From Streptomyces regalis (lineage in GTDB: Bacteria > Actinomycetota > Actinomycetes > Streptomycetales > Streptomycetaceae): a stretch of 47,775 nt of DNA. The translations under genes were made by a program, and so were the position numbers. The notes below the pieces were generated by a model. The model had not been told where the DNA came from. It saw only the letters and a program-made list of their open reading frames with translations, and ran no database searches. The DNA lies in the NCBI RefSeq assembly GCF_001509475.1, contig NZ_LLZG01000380.1, forward strand, positions 1-47,775, read 5' to 3'. Each line of letters opens with the position of its first letter. Position 1 is the stretch's first letter. Shown here in pieces: positions 24,905 to 34,060 of the stretch.

Positions 24905-26113
24905 ATGCCCGCAGATCTCGCCGTCATCGGACTCGGCTTGTACGGCCTGCCCCTGGCCCAGGCCGCCGTCGCCGCCGGCATCCCCACGCTCGGTTACCGG
25001 ACCGGGCCGGAGGCCGGCTCGCTCAGCCCAGCCGAGCTGCGCCGGATGCTGGCGGGGGGCTTTCGGCACGCCACCAGCCCCGCCGAGCTCGGCCGCGTGC
25101 GCACCGCCGTCATCTGCGCGCCGACCCCGCGCGGCGCGGACGGCGGGCTCGACCTGAGCCAGGTGGAGGCGGCCGCCCGCACCCTGGCCGAGCGACTGCG
25201 CCCGCACACCACCGTCATCCTCGAGTCGCCCGTCCCCCCGGGCACCACCGAGAACGTCCTGCGCCCACTCCTGGAAGAGGGCTCGGGGCTGCGCGCCGGC
25301 CGTGACTTCCACCTGGCCTACTCCCCCACCCGCGTCGACCCCGGCAACCGCAACTTCACTCCCGCCAACACCCCCAAGGTGATCGGCGGCCTCACCCCCG
25401 CCTGCACCGAGTCGGCCGCGGCCTTCTACGGCCGTCTCACCGACAAGGTGGTACGCGCGCGTGGACCGCGCGAAGCGGAGACCGTACAGGTGCTGGAGAC
25501 CAACTTCCGGCACGTCAACATCGCCCTCGTCAACGAAATGGCCGTCCTCTGCCACGATTTGGGCGTCGACCTGTGGGACGTCATCCGCTGCGCGGAGACC
25601 AAGCCGTTCGGCTTCCAGGCCTTCCGCCCAGGCCCCGGCGTCGGCGGACACGCCGTCCCGCAGGAGCTGACCGCCCCCGCGGGCCGCACCCTGCGGATGG
25701 TCGAACTGGCCCAGCAGGTCAACAGCCAGATGCCTCGTTACGTCGTCCAGCGCGCCGCCACGCTCCTCAACGAGCACGGCAAGTCCGCGCGCGGCGCCCG
25801 CATCCTCCTCCTCGGCGTCACCTACAAGCCCGACCTCGCCGACCAGCAGTCCACGCCCGCCCAGGAGGTCGCGATCCGCCTGATGCAACTGGGCGGAGCC
25901 GTCAGCTACCACGACCCGCACATCGCATCCTGGAACGTCCTGGACCGCCCGGTGCCGCGCGCGGACTCCCTCTACGATGCCGCCGCCGACGCCGACCTGA
26001 CGATCCTGCTCCAGCAGCACCGCACCTACGACCTCCAGGGCCTGTCGGTGAAGGCCCAGCTTCTGCTGGACACGCGGGGCGCGACGCCGATGGGGGCGGC
26101 GCACCGGCTCTGA
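24905..26113 (+). CDS. UDP-glucose/GDP-mannose dehydrogenase homologue lacking catalytic residues
   Basis: A 402-residue protein with the three-part fold of UDP-sugar 6-dehydrogenases: a Rossmann start (GLGLYGLPLA), the central AE-x-x-x-V-x-x-N helix with IALVNEMAVL, and C-terminal GVTYKPDLAD. The active site is altered. The nucleophile Cys of the G-G-x-C-x-P-K-D loop is Ala (GGHAVPQE, A250) and its Lys is Gln (Q253). The helix Lys after AE is Gln (Q195), and the R-E-S-P segment reads QQSTP. Sugar oxidation is therefore unlikely; a non-catalytic or different role is inferred. ATG (MPADLAVIG) has GGAAGG about 11 nt upstream. It is followed by a small membrane-protein gene on the same strand. 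Confidence 0.88.
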   Translation: MPADLAVIGLGLYGLPLAQAAVAAGIPTLGYRTGPEAGSLSPAELRRMLAGGFRHATSPAELGRVRTAVICAPTPRGADGGLDLSQVEAAARTLAERLRPHTTVILESPVPPGTTENVLRPLLEEGSGLRAGRDFHLAYSPTRVDPGNRNFTPANTPKVIGGLTPACTESAAAFYGRLTDKVVRARGPREAETVQVLETNFRHVNIALVNEMAVLCHDLGVDLWDVIRCAETKPFGFQAFRPGPGVGGHAVPQELTAPAGRTLRMVELAQQVNSQMPRYVVQRAATLLNEHGKSARGARILLLGVTYKPDLADQQSTPAQEVAIRLMQLGGAVSYHDPHIASWNVLDRPVPRADSLYDAAADADLTILLQQHRTYDLQGLSVKAQLLLDTRGATPMGAAHRL

Positions 26114-26260
26114 CCACGAACAGCCACCGATTGCCCTGCCAAATCACTGGCGAAGCGGGGCGGTCGGCCTGTTACTCTTCGGCGTCTCGTCGCACAGTCG
26201 TGCGCAGTCACACCGCTCATTCAAGGTCCTGTGGACCAGTCCCGTGGGGGGATTCCTGTC

Positions 26261-26758
26261 ATGACCCAGTCAGTGCCGCCGCAGCCCACCGACGGCAACC
26301 CGTTCGCCCAGCAGCCGGACGCCGTACCCCCGGCCCCGCCCGCGCCCGCGCCCGCTCGCAACAACATCGCCCTCGGCATCGTCGCCGCTGTCGTGGCGGC
26401 CCTGGTCACCGCCGGCATCTACGGCGGCATCGTCGGCGCCACCGAGTACGAGATCGGCTACGCCGCGGTCGGCGTCGGTTTCGTCATCGGGTTCGCCGCC
26501 GGCAAGATCGGCGGCGCCAACCCGGCGCTGCCCGTTCTGAGCGCGATCCTCTCCCTGGGCGCCGTCTACCTCGGCCAGCTCATCGGCATCGCGGCGATCG
26601 GCGCCGACGAGCTCGGCGTCTCCGTGACCACGGTCCTCACCGACCACTTCGACGTGGTGACCAAGCTCTGGAGCGAGGATGCGGACGCTCTGACCTTCGT
26701 CTTCCTCGGCATCGGCGCGTTCGCCGCGTTCTCCGGCGCGAAGAAGGCCGCGGCCTGA
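26261..26758 (+). CDS. Small multi-pass membrane protein of unknown function
   Basis: A 165-residue protein. The N-terminal 33 residues are cytosolic-looking and Pro/Ala/Gln-rich (PPQPTDGNPFAQQ). Three or four hydrophobic segments follow: IALGIVAAVVAALVTAGIYGGIV, IGYAAVGVGFVIGFAAG, ALPVLSAILSLGAVYLGQLIGI, and a weaker C-terminal one ending KKAAA. ATG at 26261 is preferred over GTG at 26231 because GGGGGGA lies 8 nt upstream. No domain is recognisable. It sits 147 bp after the dehydrogenase homologue and is closed by a strong terminator, so it may share that transcript. Confidence 0.8.
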   Translation: MTQSVPPQPTDGNPFAQQPDAVPPAPPAPAPARNNIALGIVAAVVAALVTAGIYGGIVGATEYEIGYAAVGVGFVIGFAAGKIGGANPALPVLSAILSLGAVYLGQLIGIAAIGADELGVSVTTVLTDHFDVVTKLWSEDADALTFVFLGIGAFAAFSGAKKAAA

Positions 26759-26777
26759 GCCGTCCCGCACCCATGCG

Positions 26778-26816
26778 AAGGGGCCCGGAACACCTCTCGG
26801 TGGTCCGGGCCCCCTT
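26778..26816. terminator. Bidirectional terminator between membrane-protein gene and guaB3
   Basis: AAGGGGCCCGGA (26778-26789) pairs with TCCGGGCCCCCTT (26804-26816) with one bulged C. An inner CACC/GGTG pairing extends the stem to a TCTC loop. It lies 20 nt from each convergent gene end. Confidence 0.85.
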
Positions 26817-26837
26817 GCGTTCGAGCCGGGCGCGGCG

Positions 26838-27962
26838 TCAGCGCTGGTGCTGCGAGTCCGCCACCGTCACCTCGACGCGCTGGAACTCCTTGAGCTCGCT
26901 GTAGCCGGTCGTGGCCATGGCGCGGCGCAGGGCGCCGAAGAAGTTCATCGAGCCGTCCGGGGTGTGGGACGGGCCCGTCAGGACCTCCTCGATGGTGCCG
27001 ACCGTGCCGAGGTGGACCTTCTTGCCACGCGGCAGCTCCTCGTTGACGGCCTCCATGCCCCAGTGGTGGCCCTTGCCCGGCGCGTCGGTCGCGCGCGCGA
27101 GCGGAGAGCCCATCATGACCGCGTCGGCGCCACAGGCGATCGCCTTGGGCAGGTCGCCGGACCAGCCGACGCCGCCGTCCGCGATCACGTGCACGTACCG
27201 GCCGCCGGACTCGTCCATGTAGTCACGGCGGGCCGCCGCCACGTCCGCGACCGCCGTCGCCATCGGCACCCGGATGCCCAGGACGTTGCGCGTGGTGTGC
27301 GCGGCGCCGCCGCCGAAGCCGACCAGGACACCCGCCGCACCGGTGCGCATCAGGTGCAGCGCCGCGGTGTAGGTGGCACAGCCGCCGACGATCACCGGGA
27401 CGTCGAGCTCGTAGATGAACTGCTTCAGGTTCAGCGGCTCGTGCGCACCGGAGACGTGCTCCGCCGAGACCGTCGTACCGCGGATGACGAAGATGTCCAC
27501 GCCCGCGTCGACGACCGCCTTGGAGAACTGGGCGGTGCGCTGCGGGGAGAGCGCGGCGGCCGTGACCACGCCCGAGTCGCGCACCTCCTTGATGCGCTGC
27601 CCGATCAGCTCCTCCTTGATGGGGGCGGCGTAGATCTCCTGCAGGCGGCGCGTGGCGGCCTCCGTCGGCAGCCCGGCGATCTCGTCGAGCAGCGGCTGCG
27701 GGTCCTCGTACCGCGTCCACAGCCCTTCGAGGTTCAGTACGCCGAGGCCGCCGAGCTCGCCGATGCGGATCGCGGTGGCCGGGGAGACGACCGAGTCCAT
27801 GGGGGCGGCCAGGAAGGGCAGCTCGAAGCGGTAGGCGTCGATCTGCCAGGCGATCGAGACCTCCTTCGGGTCTCGCGTACGGCGGCTCGGGACGACGGCG
27901 ATGTCGTCGAAGGCGTACGCCCTGCGGCCGCGCTTGCCGCGCCCGATCTCGATCTCAGTCAC
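26838..27962 (-). CDS. guaB3: GuaB3-type IMP dehydrogenase-related protein
   Basis: A 374-residue TIM-barrel homologue of IMP dehydrogenase without CBS domains, the normal size for actinobacterial GuaB3. The phosphate and nucleotide segments are present (PMDSVVSP; HVIADGGVGWSGDLPKAIACGADAVM in two parts). The loop that holds the catalytic Cys in IMPDH (GPGSICTTR in the neighbouring guaB) reads GGGAAHTTR here, so the Cys is replaced by His. IMP oxidation by the standard thioimidate route is not expected; the reaction is unknown. GTG at 27962 has GGAAAGG 8 nt upstream; a frame extension to 28022 lacks support. It follows guaB on the same strand, with a hairpin in between. Confidence 0.92.
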   Translation of the reverse strand: MTEIEIGRGKRGRRAYAFDDIAVVPSRRTRDPKEVSIAWQIDAYRFELPFLAAPMDSVVSPATAIRIGELGGLGVLNLEGLWTRYEDPQPLLDEIAGLPTEAATRRLQEIYAAPIKEELIGQRIKEVRDSGVVTAAALSPQRTAQFSKAVVDAGVDIFVIRGTTVSAEHVSGAHEPLNLKQFIYELDVPVIVGGCATYTAALHLMRTGAAGVLVGFGGGAAHTTRNVLGIRVPMATAVADVAAARRDYMDESGGRYVHVIADGGVGWSGDLPKAIACGADAVMMGSPLARATDAPGKGHHWGMEAVNEELPRGKKVHLGTVGTIEEVLTGPSHTPDGSMNFFGALRRAMATTGYSELKEFQRVEVTVADSQHQR

Positions 27963-28022
27963 GTCTGTGGCCTTTCCCTGATGCGTTTCAGCGTCTTCCA
28001 GTATCGCCGACGGGTACGACAA

Positions 28023-28051
28023 GGGCGGCCCCGGATGTTCCGGGACCGCCC
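28023..28051 (-). terminator. Terminator after guaB
   Basis: GGGCGGCCCCGGA (28023-28035) and TCCGGGACCGCCC (28039-28051) form a 13-bp stem with one C-A mismatch and a very short TGT loop. It lies between the guaB stop (28080) and the guaB3 start (27962), so guaB3 probably has its own promoter or relies on read-through. Confidence 0.75.
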
Positions 28052-28079
28052 TCGACCGAGCCTCACGCGTGCGTGGCCG

Positions 28080-29640
<1,561 letters not shown>

Positions 29641-29735
29641 CTGACTCATTCCACGGTTCTGGGCGGCTTCAGGCTTCGTATGTTCGTACGGAACCGCGGT
29701 GAAGCCTGTTCATTTGGGGCGCACTCAGGGGAGCG

Positions 29736-30413
29736 CTACTGCTCGGCCAGCGCGCGCAACCTGCTCAGCGCCCTGTGCTGGGCCACCCGCACTGCGCCGG
29801 GTGACATTCCCAACATCTGACCCGTCTCTTCCGCGGTCAACCCCACCGCGATCCTCAGCAGCAACAGCTCCCGCTGGTTCTCGGGCAGGTTGGCCAGCAG
29901 TTTCTTGGCCCATTCGGCGTCGCTGCTCAGCAGCGCCCGCTCCTCCGGGCCCAGGGAGTCGTCCGGGCGTTCCGGCATCTCGTCGGACGGCACGGCCGTC
30001 GAGCCGGGGTGGCGCATCGCCGCCCGCTGCAGGTCGGCCACCTTGTGCGCGGCGATGGCGAAGACGAACGCCTCGAAGGGGCGGCCGGTGTCCTTGTAGC
30101 GCGGCAACGCGAGAAGGACCGCGACGCAGACCTCCTGCGCGAGGTCCTCGACGAAGTGACGGGCGTCGCCCGGAAGGCGGGACAGCCTGGTGCGGCAGTA
30201 GCGCAGGGCCAAGGGGTGGACGTGCGCGAGCAGATCGTGCGTGGCCTGCTCGTCCCCGTCCACGGCGCGGTGGACGAGTGCACCGATCGCCCCCTGGGCA
30301 TGAGCCGCCTCGTCCTCGCGCATCGGTCCATGGTGCCTTGCGGCGTTCTGGTCCGTGGCATCGCGCCCGATGTTGTGCACCGAAGCGTTATGAGCAGGTG
30401 CGCCGGCACTCAT
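29736..30413 (-). CDS. shbA: ECF-like sigma factor ShbA
   Basis: A 225-residue group 4 sigma factor. Region 2 is at [15 protein letters not shown] through [20 protein letters not shown]; region 4 with its helix-turn-helix is at [34 protein letters not shown] (in parts). In S. griseus the ShbA protein drives transcription of hrdB, the principal sigma gene; that is established knowledge, and the call rests on sequence and position between guaB and bldM. ATG at 30413 (MSAGAPAHN) has GGAGG 8 nt upstream and is preferred over ATG at 30323, which has none. No anti-sigma gene is adjacent. Upstream lie a GC-rich hairpin (30576-30601) and the inverted-repeat element. Confidence 0.93.
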   Translation of the reverse strand: MSAGAPAHNASVHNIGRDATDQNAARHHGPMREDEAAHAQGAIGALVHRAVDGDEQATHDLLAHVHPLALRYCRTRLSRLPGDARHFVEDLAQEVCVAVLLALPRYKDTGRPFEAFVFAIAAHKVADLQRAAMRHPGSTAVPSDEMPERPDDSLGPEERALLSSDAEWAKKLLANLPENQRELLLLRIAVGLTAEETGQMLGMSPGAVRVAQHRALSRLRALAEQ

Positions 30414-30575
30414 CCCCTGCGCCCTCCCCTTCCGCTCGATCGACTCGTCCCCGAGAGACTCCACATCTCAAGGATGCGGCATCCGCGCCGAAACGAGCAG
30501 CGGGCACCCGGCAGGCCGCTTTGCCACCACCGCTCACCTTGCGGTAAACGCGCCGACCCGCACTGCGAAAAGCCG

Positions 30576-30601
30576 CCCCGCCCACCACGCGGCGGGCGGG
30601 G
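30576..30601. terminator. GC-rich hairpin between the inverted-repeat element and shbA
   Basis: CCCCGCCC (30576-30583) pairs with GGGCGGGG (30594-30601) across a 10-nt loop. It could end transcripts coming from bldM before shbA. No U-tract follows on the minus strand. The rest of 30414-30575 holds no gene. Confidence 0.45.
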
Positions 30602-30616
30602 ATCCCCGTACCCCCG

Positions 30617-30882
30617 CTGGGAGCCTGTCCGCAGGCCCCCGTCGTCCGCCCGCAGGACCGGCGCCGCGGCGTCGTGGGGGCACCTCCCGCCCGAGCCGTG
30701 CGAAGCGCGGTTCGAGGGTGGGGGAGCGTGCCATCGCAAGGAGCCGGAGCGCCCTCGTGGCGGAGCCACGTGGGCGGTTGTGCAACGCCGCGCGGGGGTC
30801 CCCCCGCTCGACCGAAGCCGAGACCGGGAGAGTGCGTACCGGACGCCGCGGCGCAGGCGGGGGCCTGCGGACAGGCTCTCAG
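30617..30882. repeat. 258-266 bp inverted-repeat element, MITE-like or giant hairpin
   Basis: Terminal arms of 21 perfect bp (30621-30641 and 30858-30878, starting GAGCCTGTCCGC) extend to 25 bp with one G-U pair at 30617-30882. Inside are three further structures. GACGCCGCGGCGC at 30842-30854 is complementary to the segment around 30662-30674. GAGCCGTGC/GCGCGGTTC forms a 9-bp stem with a GAA loop, flanked by C-rich and G-rich tracts (about 30684-30724). CGTGGC/GCCACG has a GGA loop (about 30755-30769). No protein is convincingly encoded. It occupies the space just after the bldM stop and upstream of shbA. I see no clear target-site duplication and no second copy in the window. Confidence 0.7.
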
Positions 30883-30888
30883 GCCCAC

Positions 30889-31500
30889 CTACCGGACCAG
30901 GCCCCACCGGAAGCCGAGCGCCACCGCGTGCGCCCGGTCCGAGGCGCCGAGCTTCTTGAACAGGCGTCGGGCGTGCGTCTTGACGGTGTCCTCGGAGAGG
31001 AACAGCTCGCGGCCGATCTCGGCATTGGAGCGGCCGTGGCTCATGCCCTCCAGCACCTGGATCTCACGCGCGGTGAGCGTCGGCGCGGCGCCCATCTCGG
31101 CGGAGCGCAGCCGGCGCGGGGCGAGCCGCCAGGTGGGGTCGGCGAGGGCCTGCGTGACGGTGGCGCGCAACTCCGCGCGCGAGGCGTCCTTGTGCAGATA
31201 GCCGCGGGCACCGGCGGCGACCGCGAGGGCCACTCCGTCCAGGTCCTCGGCGACGGTGAGCATGATGATGCGCGCACCGGGGTCGGCGGACAGCAGCCGC
31301 CGCACGGTCTCGACGCCGCCCAGACCGGGCATGCGTACGTCCATCAGAATCAGGTCCGAGCGGTCGGCGCCCCAGCGGCGGAGGACTTCCTCGCCGTTGG
31401 CCGCCGTCGTTACGCGCTCGACGCCGGGCACGGTCGCGACCGCACGGCGAAGCGCCTCTCGGGCAAGCGGGGAGTCGTCGCAGACGAGGACGGATGTCAT
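30889..31500 (-). CDS. bldM: Developmental response regulator BldM
   Basis: A 203-residue NarL/LuxR-type regulator needed for aerial hyphae and sporulation in Streptomyces. The receiver domain has CDDSP and the conserved Asp in LMDVRMP (D54). In S. coelicolor this is described as an atypical receiver that works without phosphorylation. The C-terminal LuxR helix-turn-helix is LTAREIQVLEGMSHGRSNAEI with LSEDTVKTHARRLF. ATG at 31500 has GGAGG 6 nt upstream. A SigBldN-type promoter lies about 125 nt upstream. It is divergent from whiD, as in other streptomycetes, and has no histidine kinase partner next to it. Identification is secure by sequence and context. Confidence 0.97.
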   Translation of the reverse strand: MTSVLVCDDSPLAREALRRAVATVPGVERVTTAANGEEVLRRWGADRSDLILMDVRMPGLGGVETVRRLLSADPGARIIMLTVAEDLDGVALAVAAGARGYLHKDASRAELRATVTQALADPTWRLAPRRLRSAEMGAAPTLTAREIQVLEGMSHGRSNAEIGRELFLSEDTVKTHARRLFKKLGASDRAHAVALGFRWGLVR

Positions 31501-31624
31501 GGCCGCCCTCCGCAGCTGATGCACGTCACCTTGAGCCTCCAGGCTGGTACGAAATCGTCACCTGTGCGGTCGACCGTCTCGGACGCCTGCCCGAGCGCTT
31601 GTTCCTTCAACCGCCTCCGCCCTC

Positions 31625-31652
31625 TCAACGACGGTCACTCGAAAGAGTTACG
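31625..31652 (-). promoter_or_regulatory. SigBldN-dependent promoter of bldM
   Basis: On the minus strand CGTAAC (31652-31647), a 16-nt spacer and CGTTGA (31630-31625) match the known SigBldN consensus, which was defined largely on bldMp1. The predicted start is about 7 nt further on, giving a leader near 115 nt. Confidence 0.85.
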
Positions 31653-31881
31653 GGGCCGTGTGCCATCTTCGGCACTCTACGTGAGGGGACGGACACGGGG
31701 CAGACATGCACGACGGACCCTCAATGTTTCATCACAACCCATGCCCCATTCAGCCCTTTTTCTTCCCATTTGTTGGCGTCTGAGGCTAGATTCGCAATGA
31801 GTCATATTTTCATCTCCTTAGATCGTAGATGTACGGTCGTGGACACCGTATCCGCCCAGAACGGCTACAAGGGGTCACGCA

Positions 31882-32211
31882 ATGGCAGATTTCTCCCGCC
31901 TTCCCGGACCGAACGCGGACCTGTGGGACTGGCAGCTGTTGGCTGCCTGTCGCGGGGTGGACAGCTCGCTCTTCTTTCATCCGGAGGGTGAGCGCGGTGC
32001 GGCCCGGAGCGCTCGTGAGAACTCGGCCAAGGAGGTCTGCATGAGGTGCCCGGTGCGCGCGCAGTGCGCGGCGCATGCGCTGGCCGTACGCGAACCGTAC
32101 GGCGTGTGGGGCGGCTTGACCGAGGACGAGCGTGAGGAGCTGATGGGGCGGGCGCGCAACCGGCTGGTCTCGGCCTCGACGACCAGCGGAGAGGTCGGCC
32201 CCCGCAACTGA
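31882..32211 (+). CDS. whiD: WhiB-like iron-sulfur protein WhiD
   Basis: A 109-residue Wbl protein required for late sporulation. Its four Fe-S ligands are C23, C53, C56 and C62 (AACRG; EVCMRCPVRAQC), exactly the known WhiD set. GVWGG (74-78) is the turn that contacts the principal sigma factor, and a basic tail follows. ATG follows AAGGGG by 7 nt. The 381-bp divergent gap to bldM has no other gene, is the most AT-rich part of this area near 31770-31830, and should hold its promoters; I cannot assign them. It ends in a textbook terminator. Confidence 0.97.
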   Translation: MADFSRLPGPNADLWDWQLLAACRGVDSSLFFHPEGERGAARSARENSAKEVCMRCPVRAQCAAHALAVREPYGVWGGLTEDEREELMGRARNRLVSASTTSGEVGPRN

Positions 32212-32229
32212 AGGAACGTTTCTCCATAC

Positions 32230-32258
32230 AGGGCACGCGCACGCGTGCCCTTGTTTTT
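32230..32258 (+). terminator. Rho-independent terminator of whiD
   Basis: AGGGCACGC (32230-32238) pairs with GCGTGCCCT (32243-32251) around a GCAC loop, followed by TGTTTTT. This is one of the few hairpins here with a true U-tract. It abuts the convergent LysR gene end at 32261. Confidence 0.92.
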
Positions 32259-32260
32259 CG

Positions 32261-33163
32261 CTAGCGGGCAGCAGCCCTCGTCAGTTGCTCGAGCGTCGCC
32301 GCCACCGCCGGCACCTGCGCGAGGTCGGGCAGGGTGAGGGCGACGATCTCCCGCCGCACCGCCGGCTCCAACACCACCGTGCGCGCGCCTCGCGGCCGTA
32401 CGGACTCGACGGCGAGCTGGGGCAGGACGGCCACACCGAGGCCGGCGCCCACAAGGCCGACGACCGCCGGATAGTCGTCGGTGGCGAAGTCGATACGGGG
32501 CGTAAAGCCCGCGCTCTCGCACACCTCGACCAACTGCCCTCGACAGCGCGGGCATCCGGCGATCCACGGCTCGGCCGCGAGGTCCCCGATGGCGACGGAC
32601 TCCGCGCGCGCGAGCCGGTGCCGTGCGGGTACGAGGCCGACGAGACGGTCCGTCAGCAGGGGGCGTACGACGAGGTCGTCCCACTCCCCTTCCGGGCAGC
32701 CCGCGGCACCCTCGTACCGAAAGGCGAGGGCTACGTCGCAGTCGCCCTCGCGCAGCAACTCGACGGACTTCGGCGGCTCGGCCTCCTCCAGGGAGACGCG
32801 GGTGCCGGGGTGTGCGGCGCGCAGGGCGGCGAGGGCAGTGGGGACGAGGGTGGAGCTGCCGCTGGGGAAGGAGACGAGGCGGACGCGCCCGGCCCGCAGC
32901 CCGGCGATGGCGGCGACCTCCTCCTCGGCGGCGGTGAGTCCCGCCAGAATCCCGGCGGCGTGCCGCACCAGCGCCTCACCGGCCTGGGTCAACCGCATCT
33001 CGCGCCCGCTGCGGATCAGCAGGGGCGTGCCGACGGATGCCTCCAGGGCCTTCATCTGCTGGCTGACGGCGGGCTGGGTGCAGCCCAGATCGCGCCCCGC
33101 CGCGGAGAAGGAGCCGGTGGCGGCGACGGCGCGCAGCACGCGGAGATGACGAGCCTCGATCAC
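32261..33163 (-). CDS. LysR-family transcriptional regulator
   Basis: A 300-residue LysR-type regulator. The N-terminal winged helix is RHLRVLRAVAATGSFSAAG followed by TQPAVSQQMKALE. The effector-binding domain has SFPSGSSTLVPTAL and a Cys pair GCPRCRG (near 200-206). GTG at 33163 is preferred because alignment of the family starts at VIEARHLRVL. TATGCT lies six nt upstream and no Shine-Dalgarno is present, so the mRNA is probably leaderless. It is divergent from the MOSC gene across an 80-bp gap, the usual arrangement for a LysR target, so it may control the MOSC gene and itself. The effector is unknown. Confidence 0.93.
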   Translation of the reverse strand: MIEARHLRVLRAVAATGSFSAAGRDLGCTQPAVSQQMKALEASVGTPLLIRSGREMRLTQAGEALVRHAAGILAGLTAAEEEVAAIAGLRAGRVRLVSFPSGSSTLVPTALAALRAAHPGTRVSLEEAEPPKSVELLREGDCDVALAFRYEGAAGCPEGEWDDLVVRPLLTDRLVGLVPARHRLARAESVAIGDLAAEPWIAGCPRCRGQLVEVCESAGFTPRIDFATDDYPAVVGLVGAGLGVAVLPQLAVESVRPRGARTVVLEPAVRREIVALTLPDLAQVPAVAATLEQLTRAAAR

Positions 33164-33243
33164 CCGTCGAGCATAAGCGAGCCTTGGATAAAGCGCCGAA
33201 TAGTGCATGGACGCTTTGGCTGACGGTCACCTACCGTGCCGCC

Positions 33244-33912
33244 ATGAAGCTTCTGTCTGTGAACCTGGGCCGTCCGAAGGCCGTGCCGTACGCGGATGAT
33301 CCCGAAGACGTGACGGGCATCGACAAGCGGCCGGTGACGGGCCCGGTACGGGTGGCGGCACCGGGGCCCAAGGGCATCGGGGGGAGTGGGCTGGCCGGAG
33401 ACGCGGTGTGCAAGAAGGAGCACCACGGCGGCGACGACCAGGCCGTGTACGCGGTGGCGCGCGAGGACCTCGACGACTGGGAGCGCGAGCTGGGGCGGTC
33501 GCTGACGAACGGCGGGTTCGGCGAGAACCTCACGACGCTTGGCCTGGACGTGTCCGGCGCGCTCATCGGCGAGCGCTGGCGGATCGGGTCCGAGGTGGTG
33601 CTGGAGGTGACGTGCGGCCGGATTCCCTGTCTCACCTTCCAGGGCCATCTGGGTGAGAAGCAGTGGGTCAAGCGGTTCACGGCGAAGGGTGCGCCGGGCG
33701 CGTATCTGCGGGTGATCGAGCCGGGCGAGATCCGGGCGGGCGATGCGATGGAGATCGTCCATCGCCCCGGTCACGACGTGACGGTGGCGCTGCAGTTCCG
33801 GGCGGTCACGACGGAGCGGAAGTTGCTGCCGCGGCTGCTGGCGGCGGGTGAGGCGCTGCATCCGGAGTCGCTGGAGGCGGCGCGGAAGTACGTGGCGAAG
33901 TACGGGGTCTGA
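33244..33912 (+). CDS. MOSC domain protein (YiiM-like)
   Basis: A 222-residue MOSC (Mo-cofactor sulfurase C-terminal) domain protein. Seen are MKLLSVNLGRPKAV at the start, KKEHHGGDDQAVYA, GGFGENLTTLGLD and the Cys loop CGRIPCLTFQGHLG, the typical MOSC features. Family members bind the molybdenum cofactor, and E. coli YiiM reduces N-hydroxylated compounds; whether this one does is inference. ATG is at 33244 without a strong Shine-Dalgarno. It is divergent from the LysR gene and followed by a 148-bp gap with C/G-rich hairpins (for example CCCCGG/CCGGGG near 33975-33993) before the multicopper oxidase gene. Confidence 0.92.
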   Translation: MKLLSVNLGRPKAVPYADDPEDVTGIDKRPVTGPVRVAAPGPKGIGGSGLAGDAVCKKEHHGGDDQAVYAVAREDLDDWERELGRSLTNGGFGENLTTLGLDVSGALIGERWRIGSEVVLEVTCGRIPCLTFQGHLGEKQWVKRFTAKGAPGAYLRVIEPGEIRAGDAMEIVHRPGHDVTVALQFRAVTTERKLLPRLLAAGEALHPESLEAARKYVAKYGV

Positions 33913-34060
33913 CGGGACGTCACTCAGGGCCGGGGTGTCGGTCGGGCAGGCGCCGCACGGCTCCTAGGGGGAAACCCCGGACAAGCGCCGGGGGTTGACT
34001 CGGGGTCCTCCGGGGGACGACCCGGATGTTCGGCGAGCGGTGATCGAGGACGCTCGAAGC

